From CAVQBJ01 sp963819075 (GTDB lineage Bacteria; Actinomycetota; Thermoleophilia; Solirubrobacterales; Solirubrobacteraceae): a DNA stretch of 64,000 nt. The stretch lies in NCBI GenBank assembly GCA_963819075.1, contig CAWFUP010000001.1, positions 496,001 through 560,000 of the forward strand, written 5' to 3'. The first letter of the stretch is position 1, and the number at the start of each line of letters is the position of its first letter. The translations under genes were made by a program, and so were the position numbers. A model generated the notes under the pieces. That model had not been told where the DNA came from. It searched no databases and was given only the letters and a program-made list of their open reading frames with translations. This document shows positions 37,228-46,014 of this stretch, one piece after another.

Positions 37228-37277
37228 CCCCCCGCCACCGCTCGACCAAGGCGCCGCCAAGCAAGCGCCATCTGACA

Positions 37278-38745
37278 CTACCGACGCCGTCGGCACCGGG
37301 CCGGCAACCCGGGATGGCAACGCAGACTATCTGGCGTCGTGAGCACCACCCGCGGTTGAAAAGCGGGGCCACACGCCAGCGCACCGCGAGTCGCGCTCTT
37401 CGCCGTGGCTGTCGGGTAAAGGCTGGGTGGATCGGCGGGTCGCCGGCGGCGCTGGCCGTGGGCCGCTGTCGGCGGGCGGGCGTCGATGCGCTCGCTCTCG
37501 GGTCGGGCGGTGAGGGGTGTGATCCAGTGGTTGTGGAGCTTCATCAGGTTGTGCGTGGCCGCGACCAGCCGCCATTCCGATAACGCGGCGGCGCGGCCTC
37601 GGCGTTGGAATCGGTTGATCTTGCGATTGAACTTGATCTGCGCGGACACCGGTTCGACGGTCGCTTTTCGGTGTTTGTAGAGCGCGTGGCCAGCCTCGCT
37701 GGCGAGCATCCGGCGCATGAACGAATACATGCCTTTGTCCCATCCGGGCCTGATGTCTTTCCGCAGGCCACCGTCGGGTGGGACCAGGACCTGGATGCCG
37801 TCGCTGACGATGCTCTGCATCTGCTCCTTGTGCCAGTAACCCGCGTCGGCTAACACCGTCTCCGGCCGCTCTGTCACACCGGCCGCGGCGAGCTCGCGGA
37901 GTGTCGCGTTCACGACCGGCTCGAGGTGACCGAAGTCAGGACTCGCGACCGTGATCTCCGCCGCGACGATGATCTGCCCGCGAGTAACCGCCGCTTGGGC
38001 GTTGTAGCCCTGCACCGTCGGCTGGCCCTCCGTGCGCATCATCCGCGAGTCGTGATCGGTCTTGTTCATCACGCCCTGCGGGACCGGCGAGGGCGTGAAC
38101 GGCTTCGGTGGCATCCCGAGTTTCTGGCCGGACACGCCACCAGCGGCCCGCCGTGCCCGCCATGCCTCATAGGCGGTGTTGGCCTCGATCTCGGCCCGAT
38201 GGTTCTCCCGATCGGTCTCCTCGGCCTCCTTGAGGATGTCGGCGACCAGCTTCTCGTAGGTCCGGTTCGCGCCGCGCGACGCGTTCGCGCGGATCTTCGT
38301 GCCGTCGATCGAGATGACCCCGACCTCAACCAGGCCGCTTCCTCGCACAGATCAAGCACCGCCGTGAACAGCTCAGCGATCGCCCGCTCGTGCCGGCGAC
38401 GGAACTCCGCCATCGTCGAGTGATCCGGCACCCGCATCGCCGCGATCACCTTGTAGACGACGTCCTCCCGGCACCCCCGCTCGATCCCGCGCGAGGACCG
38501 GTTCCCGCGCGCATACGCGTAGAGCAACAACGCGACCCCATCATCGACGGGTCATACGCCGCCCGCCCCTGCCCGTCCGCCCGATACGCCGCAAAGAACG
38601 TCTCGAGATCCACCCGAGCTACGGTCTCGAGCACGAACCACGCCAGATGATCCTCCGGCAGCCACTCCCGCAACGACGGCGGCAACGAAAACGCCTGCTC
38701 ACGATCACAATCAACAATCAATGAAGTTCTGAGGCATCCCCGCAT
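37278..38745 (-). pseudogene. IS1182-type transposase, two frameshifts
   Basis: The coding pieces lie in three frames. The N-terminus (SLREWLPEDHLAWFVLETVA, 38745 to about 38545) is followed by a GG insertion after DPSMM. The DUF772 part (LLYAYARGNRSSRGIERGC) runs to about 38340, where one base is lost. The DDE part (VISIDGTKIRANASRG, LADAGYWHKEQM, HRKATVEPVSAQIKFN) then continues to 37278. All three catalytic acidic residues are present, so the protein would be functional without the frameshifts. The element ends could not be paired, so its limits are unknown. Confidence 0.82.
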
Positions 38746-38939
38746 TCAACGCACCCGACCGGACAGACACCATTTGCGCGACACCCACCGCGCAAGGCGG
38801 GCCGGAGCTTCTCGCGTAGCGGATATGTGCGGCGCCGCGAAAGCAGGGATTCGGTCGATCGTCCGCCGATATGGTCTGCCTCTGTGGCGGCGTGTGAGCG
38901 GTTTGCGCGCGGCGGGAGTCTGTAGCTCTGGAGGCATCC

Positions 38940-39860
38940 TCATGTGTGCGCTGCGAAGAATCGCCAGATCGTCTCGCTCGCGTCGAACTGTCGACTTGTG
39001 CGACCGATCAACAGCCGCGGGAGGTACTGCTCGCCACCGGGCCAGGTGTGTCCGCCGCCGACGACGGTGTAGAGCTCGACCTGCGCGCCGGCGGCGCAAC
39101 CGCCGTGGCGCTCGACCTGGACGCTCGTCCCGTCGTGGATCCTGAGCGGGAGCGAGCTCACGATTTCTGTGTGGCACCGGTCCGCCTCACTCCAGTGGGC
39201 TGCGGTGGCGGGCGCTGAGAGTACCGAGCCGACGCCGCTTGGTAGCGTGCCGCCGCCGTAGGGCACCCATGGATCGTGGGTTCCGTGGATCTCGAGCACG
39301 GGCAGCGGCCGGGCCGGCACGCATCCCGGTGCGACGGGCTCGGGCAGTGGCCCGGCGACCGGGGCGATGGCAGCAAACGTGCCCGCGAGCCGACAGCCGA
39401 GCAGCTCGGTGAACATCGCACCGTTCGACAGCCCGGTCGCGTAAACACGGCTCGGATCAACCCCGTCGTGGGACACGAGCTGGGCGATCAGCGCGCGAAT
39501 GAACGCGACGTCGTCGATGCCGTGCTGTTCGGCCGGGGTATCGAGCCCGTCGTTCCAGGAATGGTCTACGCCATCGGGGTACACCGCGATGAATCCGAAT
39601 CGGTCTGCGACGCCGTCGAAGTGCGTGAGCCCCGCCATCCCGCGGCCATCGCCGCCCCGGCCATGGAGCACGATCACGAGCGGACGGCGGCCGCCGGGCG
39701 CCGGCGCGGGAACGTGCAGGCGATACGTCCGCACGCGCCCGCCGACCGTGATCCGGCCCTGCGGATCATTCGGCCCGCGCTGGGCGGCCGAGCGCACGGC
39801 GTGGCCGATCGTGAGCGCCACGGCGCCCGTGAGCGCGATCCCCATGACTCTGCGCGTCAC
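38940..39860 (-). CDS. Secreted PHB depolymerase/feruloyl-esterase-like protein A
   Basis: Exported alpha/beta hydrolase of 306 residues (LpqC/PHB depolymerase family). A twin-Arg-containing hydrophobic N-terminus (VTRRVMGIALTGAVALTIG) may act as signal or anchor. The oxyanion region is LVIVLHGRGGDG; the catalytic triad is Ser145 (TGLSNGAMF), Asp196 (HGTHDPWVP) and His271 (GGGHTWPGG). GTG 39860 lies six bases after the stop of the related gene upstream; ATG 39845 is an alternative. The tandem copy suggests a two-gene operon acting on polyesters or feruloylated polysaccharide. Confidence 0.82.
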   Translation of the reverse strand: MTRRVMGIALTGAVALTIGHAVRSAAQRGPNDPQGRITVGGRVRTYRLHVPAPAPGGRRPLVIVLHGRGGDGRGMAGLTHFDGVADRFGFIAVYPDGVDHSWNDGLDTPAEQHGIDDVAFIRALIAQLVSHDGVDPSRVYATGLSNGAMFTELLGCRLAGTFAAIAPVAGPLPEPVAPGCVPARPLPVLEIHGTHDPWVPYGGGTLPSGVGSVLSAPATAAHWSEADRCHTEIVSSLPLRIHDGTSVQVERHGGCAAGAQVELYTVVGGGHTWPGGEQYLPRLLIGRTSRQFDASETIWRFFAAHT

Positions 39861-39865
39861 GAGCC

Positions 39866-40774
39866 TCACGCCGGGAGCCGGTAAGTGCGCAAGAACGCCC
39901 AGATCACCGACGAGCCATCGATCGGCGCGCCGTCGGCGCTCGTCGGGAACGTGTGGGGCCAGCCGGCGAGGCTGAGCAGCCGCACCTGGGTGTGCGCTCT
40001 GCAGCCGGTCCAGATCTCGGTCGTAACGGCACCGCTGGTGCGTGTCTGCTGCCGCGGGTTGCAGCCATCCCAATGGACCCAGCGCGCGATCACCTGATGC
40101 GCCGACGGCAGCGAGGTCGTCGTCGGACGCCCGGGGACGTGCGGGACCCCGCCGTTGTACGGCACGACCGTGTCAGCAGTCCCGTGGATGCTGATCACCG
40201 ACAGCGGGCGCGCCGGCGGTGCGCTGCAATCCGACGCAGGAGCGCCGGCATCCGGGCCGATCGCGGCGATCATCGCCGCACGATCGCACGCCATTCGGTA
40301 GCTCATGAATGCTCCGCTCGAATGGCCGCTCAAATACACGCGCCGGGGGTCGGCGTGGTAGCGGCGAGTGACGTCGGTGATCACCCGCGTGAGGAAGTCG
40401 ACATCGGCGACCTCGGTCGGACTGTAGCGCCAGCCCTGGGTATAGGAGTCGGGGTAGGCGACGATCACGCCGGCTCTTGCCGCCGTCTGATTCCAGCCGC
40501 TCGAGCGCTCGAACTGCGCGCCGGAGCCGTAGAGCCCGTGCAGCGCGAGCACCACAGGCGCTCCCACCCGTGGCGCGGCCGGCGGGACGTACACGCGATA
40601 CGTGCGATGCTCGCCGTCGACGGTCGAGTGAAACACGCTGACCGTGCCCGGACCTGCGCCTGTATGCGCCGGCCCCGTTCGGGCGCCGGCGGCGGCGCAG
40701 GCAGCCAGCGTGACCACGGCGCACGCGCCGACGAGCGCGCCGGCAAGGACACTGCGGGTTCGGATCTCGGCCAT
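39866..40774 (-). CDS. PHB depolymerase/feruloyl-esterase-like lipoprotein B
   Basis: A 302-residue paralogue of the downstream gene. The lipobox LAAC (Cys26) follows a hydrophobic segment, so it should be lipid-anchored outside the membrane. Catalytic motifs are VVLALHGLYGSG, nucleophile in LSGHSSGAFMSY, Asp in IHGTADTVVPYNGG and a C-terminal His in GWPHTFP. The final His context differs from copy A (WPHTF versus GHTWPG). It is the first gene of the pair and divergent from the sensor kinase gene. Confidence 0.8.
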   Translation of the reverse strand: MAEIRTRSVLAGALVGACAVVTLAACAAAGARTGPAHTGAGPGTVSVFHSTVDGEHRTYRVYVPPAAPRVGAPVVLALHGLYGSGAQFERSSGWNQTAARAGVIVAYPDSYTQGWRYSPTEVADVDFLTRVITDVTRRYHADPRRVYLSGHSSGAFMSYRMACDRAAMIAAIGPDAGAPASDCSAPPARPLSVISIHGTADTVVPYNGGVPHVPGRPTTTSLPSAHQVIARWVHWDGCNPRQQTRTSGAVTTEIWTGCRAHTQVRLLSLAGWPHTFPTSADGAPIDGSSVIWAFLRTYRLPA

Positions 40775-40846
40775 CTCGATGTTCCTCTCGGGCAGACGAT
40801 GTGCCGCAGAGAACCCGCGCCCCGCGTCGGTGTTGCTCTCACCCGG

Positions 40847-40874
40847 GCGACTCTTAGGGATTCCACAGAGTCGC
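40847..40874. promoter_or_regulatory. Inverted repeat between esterase and kinase genes
   Basis: GCGACTCT, 12 bases, AGAGTCGC. It lies 73 bases before the esterase start on one side and 28 bases before the kinase GTG on the other. It is a candidate response-regulator or repressor site controlling either direction. Confidence 0.4.
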
Positions 40875-40902
40875 GCGACGGCGCGCTGGCATCATCGCGG
40901 TC

Positions 40903-42312
40903 GTGCGATTCCTGCGCGCCCTCACCGACAGCATCCGCGCCCGGCTCGCACTCGCAGCCGGTCTCAGCGTCGTGCTCGTGGTCGTGTTCCTGGGCGTGGC
41001 GCTCGTCCGCGCTACCGAGCGAGCGGACGACCGCGTGCTCGACCGCCAGCTCGAGCGCCGCGCAGACTTGCTCACCGCGTCCGCGGTCGCAGCGTCCCGC
41101 ACAGTCGCGCCGGGTCCGCGCGCCCACTCGCTCGGCGCGGCGCTGCTCGCCAATAATGGTGCCGGTGTGCGGGTGCTCGATAACCGCCGCGAGCTGCTGG
41201 CGGCCGGCTCGCTTCCGCCTGCGGCCGCCCGGACGTCGGCGCCGGATGCCGGCCTTGGAACGATCCACAGCGCCGCGGGGGACTGGCGCGTCGACGTGCG
41301 GCCGGCCGCCGGCACAGCGGTGGTGCTCCAGGTGTTCGCATCGCTGCGCGACGAGGAAGCCCGCGCGCAGGGGCTCCGCCGGCGGCTGCTGCTGCTCGGG
41401 TCGGTCGGCGGCCTGCTCGCGGCGGCGCTTGCGGCGATCATCACCGCAGTCACGTCACGCAGCCTCGGGCGGGTACGCGAGGCTGCCACTCGAATTGCCG
41501 CCACCCGTGAGCTCGGGATCCGCGTCGGCACCGCCGGGCCTCGCGAGGTCCGCGAGGTCGCCGGGGCGCTCAACGTGATGCTCGATCAGGTTCAGGCAGC
41601 CGCCGCGGACCGGGAGCGGGTCCTCGCCGCGGCGCGAGCGTTCGTCGCCGACGCGGGCCACGAGCTGCGCACCCCGCTCGCGACGATGCGCGCCAACCTC
41701 GAGACGCTCGAGCGCAATCCGGAACTCGAGCCGAGCGTCCGGGCCGAGATCGTCGCCGATACACTCGCCGAGCAGCAGCGCCTGTTCGCGATGGCCGAGG
41801 CGTTGCAGATGCTCGCACGCGGCGAAGCCGGCGCCCTCGGAGACGAGGGCATCGTCGACCTCGTTGAGCTCGCTGCCACGGCGGTGGCGGCCGTCCGCGT
41901 GCGCCACCCGAACGCGGAGATCGACCGCGCCGGCCTGGAGCACGCGTCCGTGTACGGCTCGCCAACGGGCCTGCGGCTGGTGTTCGACAACGTGCTTGAG
42001 AACAGCGCGCGCCACGCCGGCCAGGACCGCCCACCTGTGATCACGGTCACCGTCGAGCGATACGGAGAGCAGATCCGGACAACAGTCGATGACGACGGGC
42101 CGGGCATCCCTGAGCAGGAACGCTCGCTGGTGACCGATCGCTTCCGGCGTGGCCGATCCGCGGCCACCGGCGGTTCCGGCCTCGGGCTTGCGATCGTCGC
42201 TCAGCAAGTTGCGATTCATGGCGGCTCGCTGCGGCTAGCTGACGCGCCCGCGGGCGGCGCGCGCGTCGAGGTCACGATCCCAGCGGCAGTCGATGCCGGC
42301 GCGCGCGCCTGA
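40903..42312 (+). CDS. Two-component sensor histidine kinase
   Basis: Membrane sensor of 469 residues. TM1 (about 17-36, LAAGLSVVLVVVFLGVAL) and TM2 (about 165-187) bracket a 130-residue extracytoplasmic region. HAMP follows. HisKA has phospho-acceptor His253 in DAGHELRTPLATMRANLETL. The HATPase domain has N-box NVLENSARHA, G1 DDGPGIPEQE and G2 GGSGLGLAIV. GTG 40903. It lies 13 bases before the response regulator gene. The signal is unknown; the divergent esterases are plausible targets. Confidence 0.92.
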   Translation: MRFLRALTDSIRARLALAAGLSVVLVVVFLGVALVRATERADDRVLDRQLERRADLLTASAVAASRTVAPGPRAHSLGAALLANNGAGVRVLDNRRELLAAGSLPPAAARTSAPDAGLGTIHSAAGDWRVDVRPAAGTAVVLQVFASLRDEEARAQGLRRRLLLLGSVGGLLAAALAAIITAVTSRSLGRVREAATRIAATRELGIRVGTAGPREVREVAGALNVMLDQVQAAAADRERVLAAARAFVADAGHELRTPLATMRANLETLERNPELEPSVRAEIVADTLAEQQRLFAMAEALQMLARGEAGALGDEGIVDLVELAATAVAAVRVRHPNAEIDRAGLEHASVYGSPTGLRLVFDNVLENSARHAGQDRPPVITVTVERYGEQIRTTVDDDGPGIPEQERSLVTDRFRRGRSAATGGSGLGLAIVAQQVAIHGGSLRLADAPAGGARVEVTIPAAVDAGARA

Positions 42313-42325
42313 GGACGGCGGACGG

Positions 42326-43006
42326 ATGAGCGGTCTGACGATCCTGATCGTCGACGACGACGCACGGCTGCTGAGGGCGCTCGAACGCGCCCTGCGCCTC
42401 GAGGGATTCGAGGTCGTGACGGCCGCCGCTGCGGCCCCGGCCCAAGCGGCGCTGAGCGAGTACCGGCCGGCGCTCGCGCTCGTCGACATCGGTCTCCCGG
42501 ACCTCGACGGCGTCACCCTGATCCGCCACACCCGCGCCGCCGGTCACGACCTGCCGATCTGCGTGCTGTCGGCCCGGACCCAGGTCGCGGATCGCGTGCT
42601 CGGACTGCAGGCCGGCGCCGATGACTACCTGACCAAGCCGTTCGCGCTCGCAGAGCTGGTCGCGAGGATCCAGGCGCTGCTGCGCCGCCGGCCGGCACCA
42701 CCGCAGCAAATGGTCGAGGTCGGGGACCTCCGGCTTGACCCGGCCGAGCGCCGCGCCTGGCGCGGCCAGCGCGAGCTGCAACTCACGCGCCGCGAGTTCG
42801 ACCTGCTCGCAAGCCTCAGCCGCGAGCCGGGAATCGTACTCACGCGGCAACGCCTGCTCGAGCTCGTGTGGGGGTACACCTTCGACGTCGACACGAACGT
42901 TGTCGACGTGTTCATCGGCTACCTGCGCCGCAAGCTGGAGGCCCACGGCGAGCCCAGAATCCTGCACACGCGGCGCGGCCTCGGCTTCGTGCTCGACGCA
43001 GCCTGA
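42326..43006 (+). CDS. OmpR/PhoB-type response regulator
   Basis: A 226-residue transcription factor. The receiver has acidic residues in ILIVDDDARLL, phospho-acceptor Asp54 (LVDIGLPD) and Lys104 (LTKPFALAEL). The C-terminal winged helix (about 130-226) contains LTRREFDLLASLSREPG and VVDVFIGYLRRKLEAHG. ATG 42326 is preceded by GAGGACGG. Cognate partner of the kinase upstream by position. Confidence 0.93.
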   Translation: MSGLTILIVDDDARLLRALERALRLEGFEVVTAAAAAPAQAALSEYRPALALVDIGLPDLDGVTLIRHTRAAGHDLPICVLSARTQVADRVLGLQAGADDYLTKPFALAELVARIQALLRRRPAPPQQMVEVGDLRLDPAERRAWRGQRELQLTRREFDLLASLSREPGIVLTRQRLLELVWGYTFDVDTNVVDVFIGYLRRKLEAHGEPRILHTRRGLGFVLDAA

Positions 43007-43232
43007 AGATCACCGCCAGGCCCGCACTGATCAGTACGACATGACCCTTCCAAAATGTCCAAGAATCGGAGCGCCGATGCGCGTGATGACCGTTCGTGAG
43101 AATCGCACTAGATGGTTCGCTGAGCGCTCCGGGTTGTTTGCGCGCGCACGCGCAGCGGAGCGTCGACGCAGCGGGCTGATGCAGGTGCCCAGCGATCGAA
43201 CACGGCGTCGAGTGGGCGACGATGGCGGCGGG

Positions 43233-43819
43233 ATGTCCCCGACCACTCGTCGGCGTCGGGGGCGCCCTCCTGCGATGCCGGATCACGTTGGCGAGGCCGT
43301 GGTCCTCGACGCGACCACCATATTGTTTGCACGCGACGCTGGCACCCGACGACGATGGACGCGATTGCGTCCCCCGCCGGTGTGCGCAAGCCAAACCTCT
43401 ACCGGCAGTTCGCGTCGAAGGACGACGCCTACGCCGCCGTCGTCGAGCACGCCTGTGGGCAGCTCGAGATTCACCTGCTGCGCACGCATGCGGAGGTTGA
43501 GGGTCTTGACGAAGACGAGCTGGCACGTCGGCGCGTCGTCGCGATCTTCGACCTCGCCGATCGCTACCCCGACGCGTTTCGGATCGTGTTGTCAACGGAG
43601 CGCCCGAGCTCAGAGCCGGCGGCCGAGAGGATCGACCTCACAGTTCGCCGGGTGACGCAGGGCGTTACCCAGCTGCTGCGGCGCGAGTTTGCGGCCCGAG
43701 GAGCACCAACCGAGGCGATCGTCGGTAAGTGCCCGTTCGTCCCACGCCGGGTGGCCGACGAGCCGGGTTCGAGCACCGTCCCGCAGCCAGTTCCCCTATC
43801 GCCGACTTGCGGTGAGTAG
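43233..43819 (+). pseudogene. Frameshifted TetR-family regulator
   Basis: The N-terminus (MSPTTRRRRGRPPAMPDHVG to LFARD) starts at ATG 43233. One base is missing near 43341. The helix-turn-helix (TMDAIASPAGVRKPNLYRQF) and ligand domain then continue in the next frame. The conserved part ends near 43730 (EFAARGAPTEAIV) and is replaced by unrelated residues. Both the frameshift and the replaced C-terminus argue that it is dead. The ORF from 43355 alone would lack the first DNA-binding helix. Confidence 0.65.
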
Positions 43820-43830
43820 TTTGGCGGTTC

Positions 43831-43959
43831 GTGCCTGGTCTTCGTTGCTCGGACGAAGGTGATGAGTTTCTGCTCGGGTTCGTCGGCGACTTGGAGGACG
43901 ACGTGCTGTAGCTCGAGCTCGCCGAGGCAGGGGTGGCGTAGTTGTTTGGTTATCCATGT
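43831..43959 (-). pseudogene. Relic of an MmyB-like regulator C-terminus
   Basis: The minus-strand segment WITKQLRHPCLGELELQHVV followed by EPEQKLITFVRAT matches the end of the MmyB-type ligand-binding domain found in actinobacterial XRE regulators. Nothing else of that gene is present. It stands next to the IS256-family insertion and the broken TetR gene. Confidence 0.55.
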
Positions 43960-44101
43960 AAGCGGAGCGGACGGTTCGCAGGGGGAAACGCACTCGTGCC
44001 CGGGGCGCACGGGCGCGGTCTGTGCCGTCTCGGGCTCGCTGACGCCCGCAGGCACTCCCGATGCCCGCGAACTGCCCGGCTCCCAGGGACGGCCAGCAAC
44101 G

Positions 44102-44109
44102 GTGCTTGC
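44102..44109. repeat. Target-site duplication, left copy
   Basis: GTGCTTGC is repeated exactly at 45650-45657, directly flanking the IS256-family element. Eight bases is the normal duplication for IS256. Confidence 0.8.
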
Positions 44110-45649
44110 GGGAGTGTCAGAGGATCTGTGTAGGGCGTGATCGAAAGGAAGCGTCATGCCTTCTATCCAAGACAAGAAGATCATTGATGATGTGTTTTCC
44201 CTTGATCGGGATGGCGGCGGCGAGCCGCTAGGCGAGTCGCCGCCCCCTCAGAGTCACCGCAAGCGTCAGCGCGGGCTACGGCAAGAGCTCGTTGATGAGG
44301 CGTTGGAGCGCGCCCGCGCGGGGTTGCCGATCGGCGAGTTGCCCGAGGATGTGCGTGAGCAGCTGACCGACGCGATGATGGATCAGCTGCTGGCCGGCCG
44401 GCGCGGCGAGGCCGAGATTCTGGGCCCGGGCGGCCTGTTGGGCGATCTGACGCGGCGGTTGGTCGAGCGCGCGATGGAAACCGAGCTGACCGAGCATCTG
44501 GGCTATGAGCCCGGGCAGGCCCCGCCGGGGGGCGCGGGCAACGCCCGCAACGGCGCGCCCCCCAAGACGCTTCTGACCGACCACGGGCCGGTGCGGATCG
44601 CCGCACCCCGCGATCGTCAGGGCACGTTTGAGCCGCAGATCGTCAAGAAGAACCAGCGGCGCCTGGCCGGCCTGGACGAGAAGATCATCGCGCTGTACGC
44701 CGGCGGGATGACCACGCGGGAGATCGAGACCTACATGGCCGACCTGTATGGGCCCGGCGTCGGGCGCGACACCGTCAGCCGCGTCACCGCCGCGGTCCTG
44801 GATGACGCCAAGGCCTGGCAGACCCGCCCGCTGGAGCAGATCTACCCGATCGTCTACCTCGACGCCCTGGTCATCAAGATCCGCGACGGCCAGGCCGTGC
44901 GGAACTTCTCCTGCTACCTGGCGATCGGCGTCAACTGCGAGGGCGAGCGCGACGTGCTGGGAATCTGGTTTCAGCGCACCGAGGGCGCGAAGTTCTGGCT
45001 TCAGGTCCTCACCGAGCTCAAACAGCGCGGCGTCGGCGACGTGCTGGTGTGCTGCGTGGACGGCCTCACGGGATTCCCGGAGGCGATCGAGGCTGTCTTC
45101 CCCCAGACGTGGGTGCAGACGTGCCTGGTCCATCAGGTCCGCTCGAGTCTTCGGTTCGTGCCCTACCGCGACAAGAAGAAGGTCGCCGCGGACCTCAAGC
45201 GGATCTATACCGCCGTGGACCGCGACCACGCCGAGACCGAGCTCGAGCGCTTCGCCGAGACCTGGGACGAGCGCTACCCGATGATCTCCGCCAGCTGGAT
45301 CGAGCACTGGGAACGCATCGTGCCATTCCTGGCCTTCCCGCCCGACCTGCGCCGCGTCGTCTACACCACCAACACGATCGAGGCGCTCAATCGCCAGATC
45401 CGCAAGATCATCAAGACCCGCGGCAGCTTCCCCAACGAAGACTCGGCCCGCAAACTGCTCTACCTGGCAATCGACCGCGCGCAACGCAAATGGCGCCACA
45501 CCTACAACTGGAGCTCCGCCCTGGTCGCCTTCCGCATCCACTTCGGCGACCGGCTCCCTGACACCGCAATCTGACATTCACACCAATACACCACAAGCCC
45601 TCACTGATATAATCACCCTAAGCGCTTACACAGAAGATCTGACGCCCTC
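44110..45649 (+). mobile_element. Complete IS256-family insertion sequence
   Basis: A 1540-bp element with one transposase gene. The imperfect terminal inverted repeats are about 25 bp; the left end starts GGGAGTGTCAGA and the right end, read inward, GAGGGCGTCAGA. A second shared block, TCTGTGTA, lies at positions 16-23 of both. It is flanked by an exact 8-bp duplication (GTGCTTGC). The intact gene and undamaged duplication suggest recent insertion. A relic of the same family lies at 572. Confidence 0.88.
44156..45574 (+). CDS. IS256-family (mutator) transposase, intact
   Basis: A 472-residue DDE transposase of normal length. Catalytic residues lie in IVYLDALVIKI (first Asp), LVCCVDGLTGFP (second Asp) and YTTNTIEALNRQIRKI (Glu). 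The conserved HQVRSSLRFV (the C/H region typical of mutator transposases) is present. The N-terminal 45 residues are charged and match the relic at 572-685. ATG 44156 follows AAGGAAG. Predicted active. Confidence 0.95.
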   Translation: MPSIQDKKIIDDVFSLDRDGGGEPLGESPPPQSHRKRQRGLRQELVDEALERARAGLPIGELPEDVREQLTDAMMDQLLAGRRGEAEILGPGGLLGDLTRRLVERAMETELTEHLGYEPGQAPPGGAGNARNGAPPKTLLTDHGPVRIAAPRDRQGTFEPQIVKKNQRRLAGLDEKIIALYAGGMTTREIETYMADLYGPGVGRDTVSRVTAAVLDDAKAWQTRPLEQIYPIVYLDALVIKIRDGQAVRNFSCYLAIGVNCEGERDVLGIWFQRTEGAKFWLQVLTELKQRGVGDVLVCCVDGLTGFPEAIEAVFPQTWVQTCLVHQVRSSLRFVPYRDKKKVAADLKRIYTAVDRDHAETELERFAETWDERYPMISASWIEHWERIVPFLAFPPDLRRVVYTTNTIEALNRQIRKIIKTRGSFPNEDSARKLLYLAIDRAQRKWRHTYNWSSALVAFRIHFGDRLPDTAI

Positions 45650-45657
45650 GTGCTTGC
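45650..45657. repeat. Target-site duplication, right copy
   Basis: GTGCTTGC, identical to 44102-44109. Confidence 0.8.
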
Positions 45658-45837
45658 GTCGCACTGGGCGAGCCACTCCGGCCAAATGGATATCCGATCG
45701 CCCAGACCGAAGCCGCGAAACCCCACTGGATTCAGCCTACGAACGCCGAAATTCAGCAGATGGCGGCAGATCAACAGCGAGCACGCGAGCAAGCTCAAGA
45801 GCAGTCCGATTCCCCAGCCGACCAAGAGTAGAAGCAC
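45650..45837 (-). pseudogene. Small membrane-protein ORF split by the IS256-family insertion
   Basis: From GTG 45837 the minus strand encodes a hydrophobic N-terminus (VLLLLVGWGIGLLLSLLACS) and then LNFGVRRLNPVGFRGFGLGD, ending ...AQCDAS at the target duplication. If the IS and one duplication copy are removed, the frame continues without a break into TVAGRPWEPGSSRASGVP at 44101 and below. The IS therefore appears to have interrupted a real or formerly real gene. No family known. Confidence 0.5.
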
Positions 45838-46014
45838 TCAGGCGGCGGCGGACACGCACATCGACCGTGTCGCGTATGCGGCCAATCTTCCGTACAGCGC
45901 TCGTCGTGCGATGCGAGCCAGTAGCCCCACAGGACCGCTCGCACGGCCGCTAGATCGAGGCGAAGCTGGCGCAACTCCGTGTCCGCGTCGTCGATTCTCC
46001 GGGGAACACTCGCC

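Noticed and set aside
37250..38770. Terminal inverted repeats for the IS1182-type element
   Set aside because: GGGATG near 37310 only weakly matches the reverse complement of the other end near 38735. No convincing pairing or duplication.
44276..45577. Minus-strand ORF of 433 codons inside the IS
   Set aside because: Antisense of the transposase; no independent motif or ribosome site.
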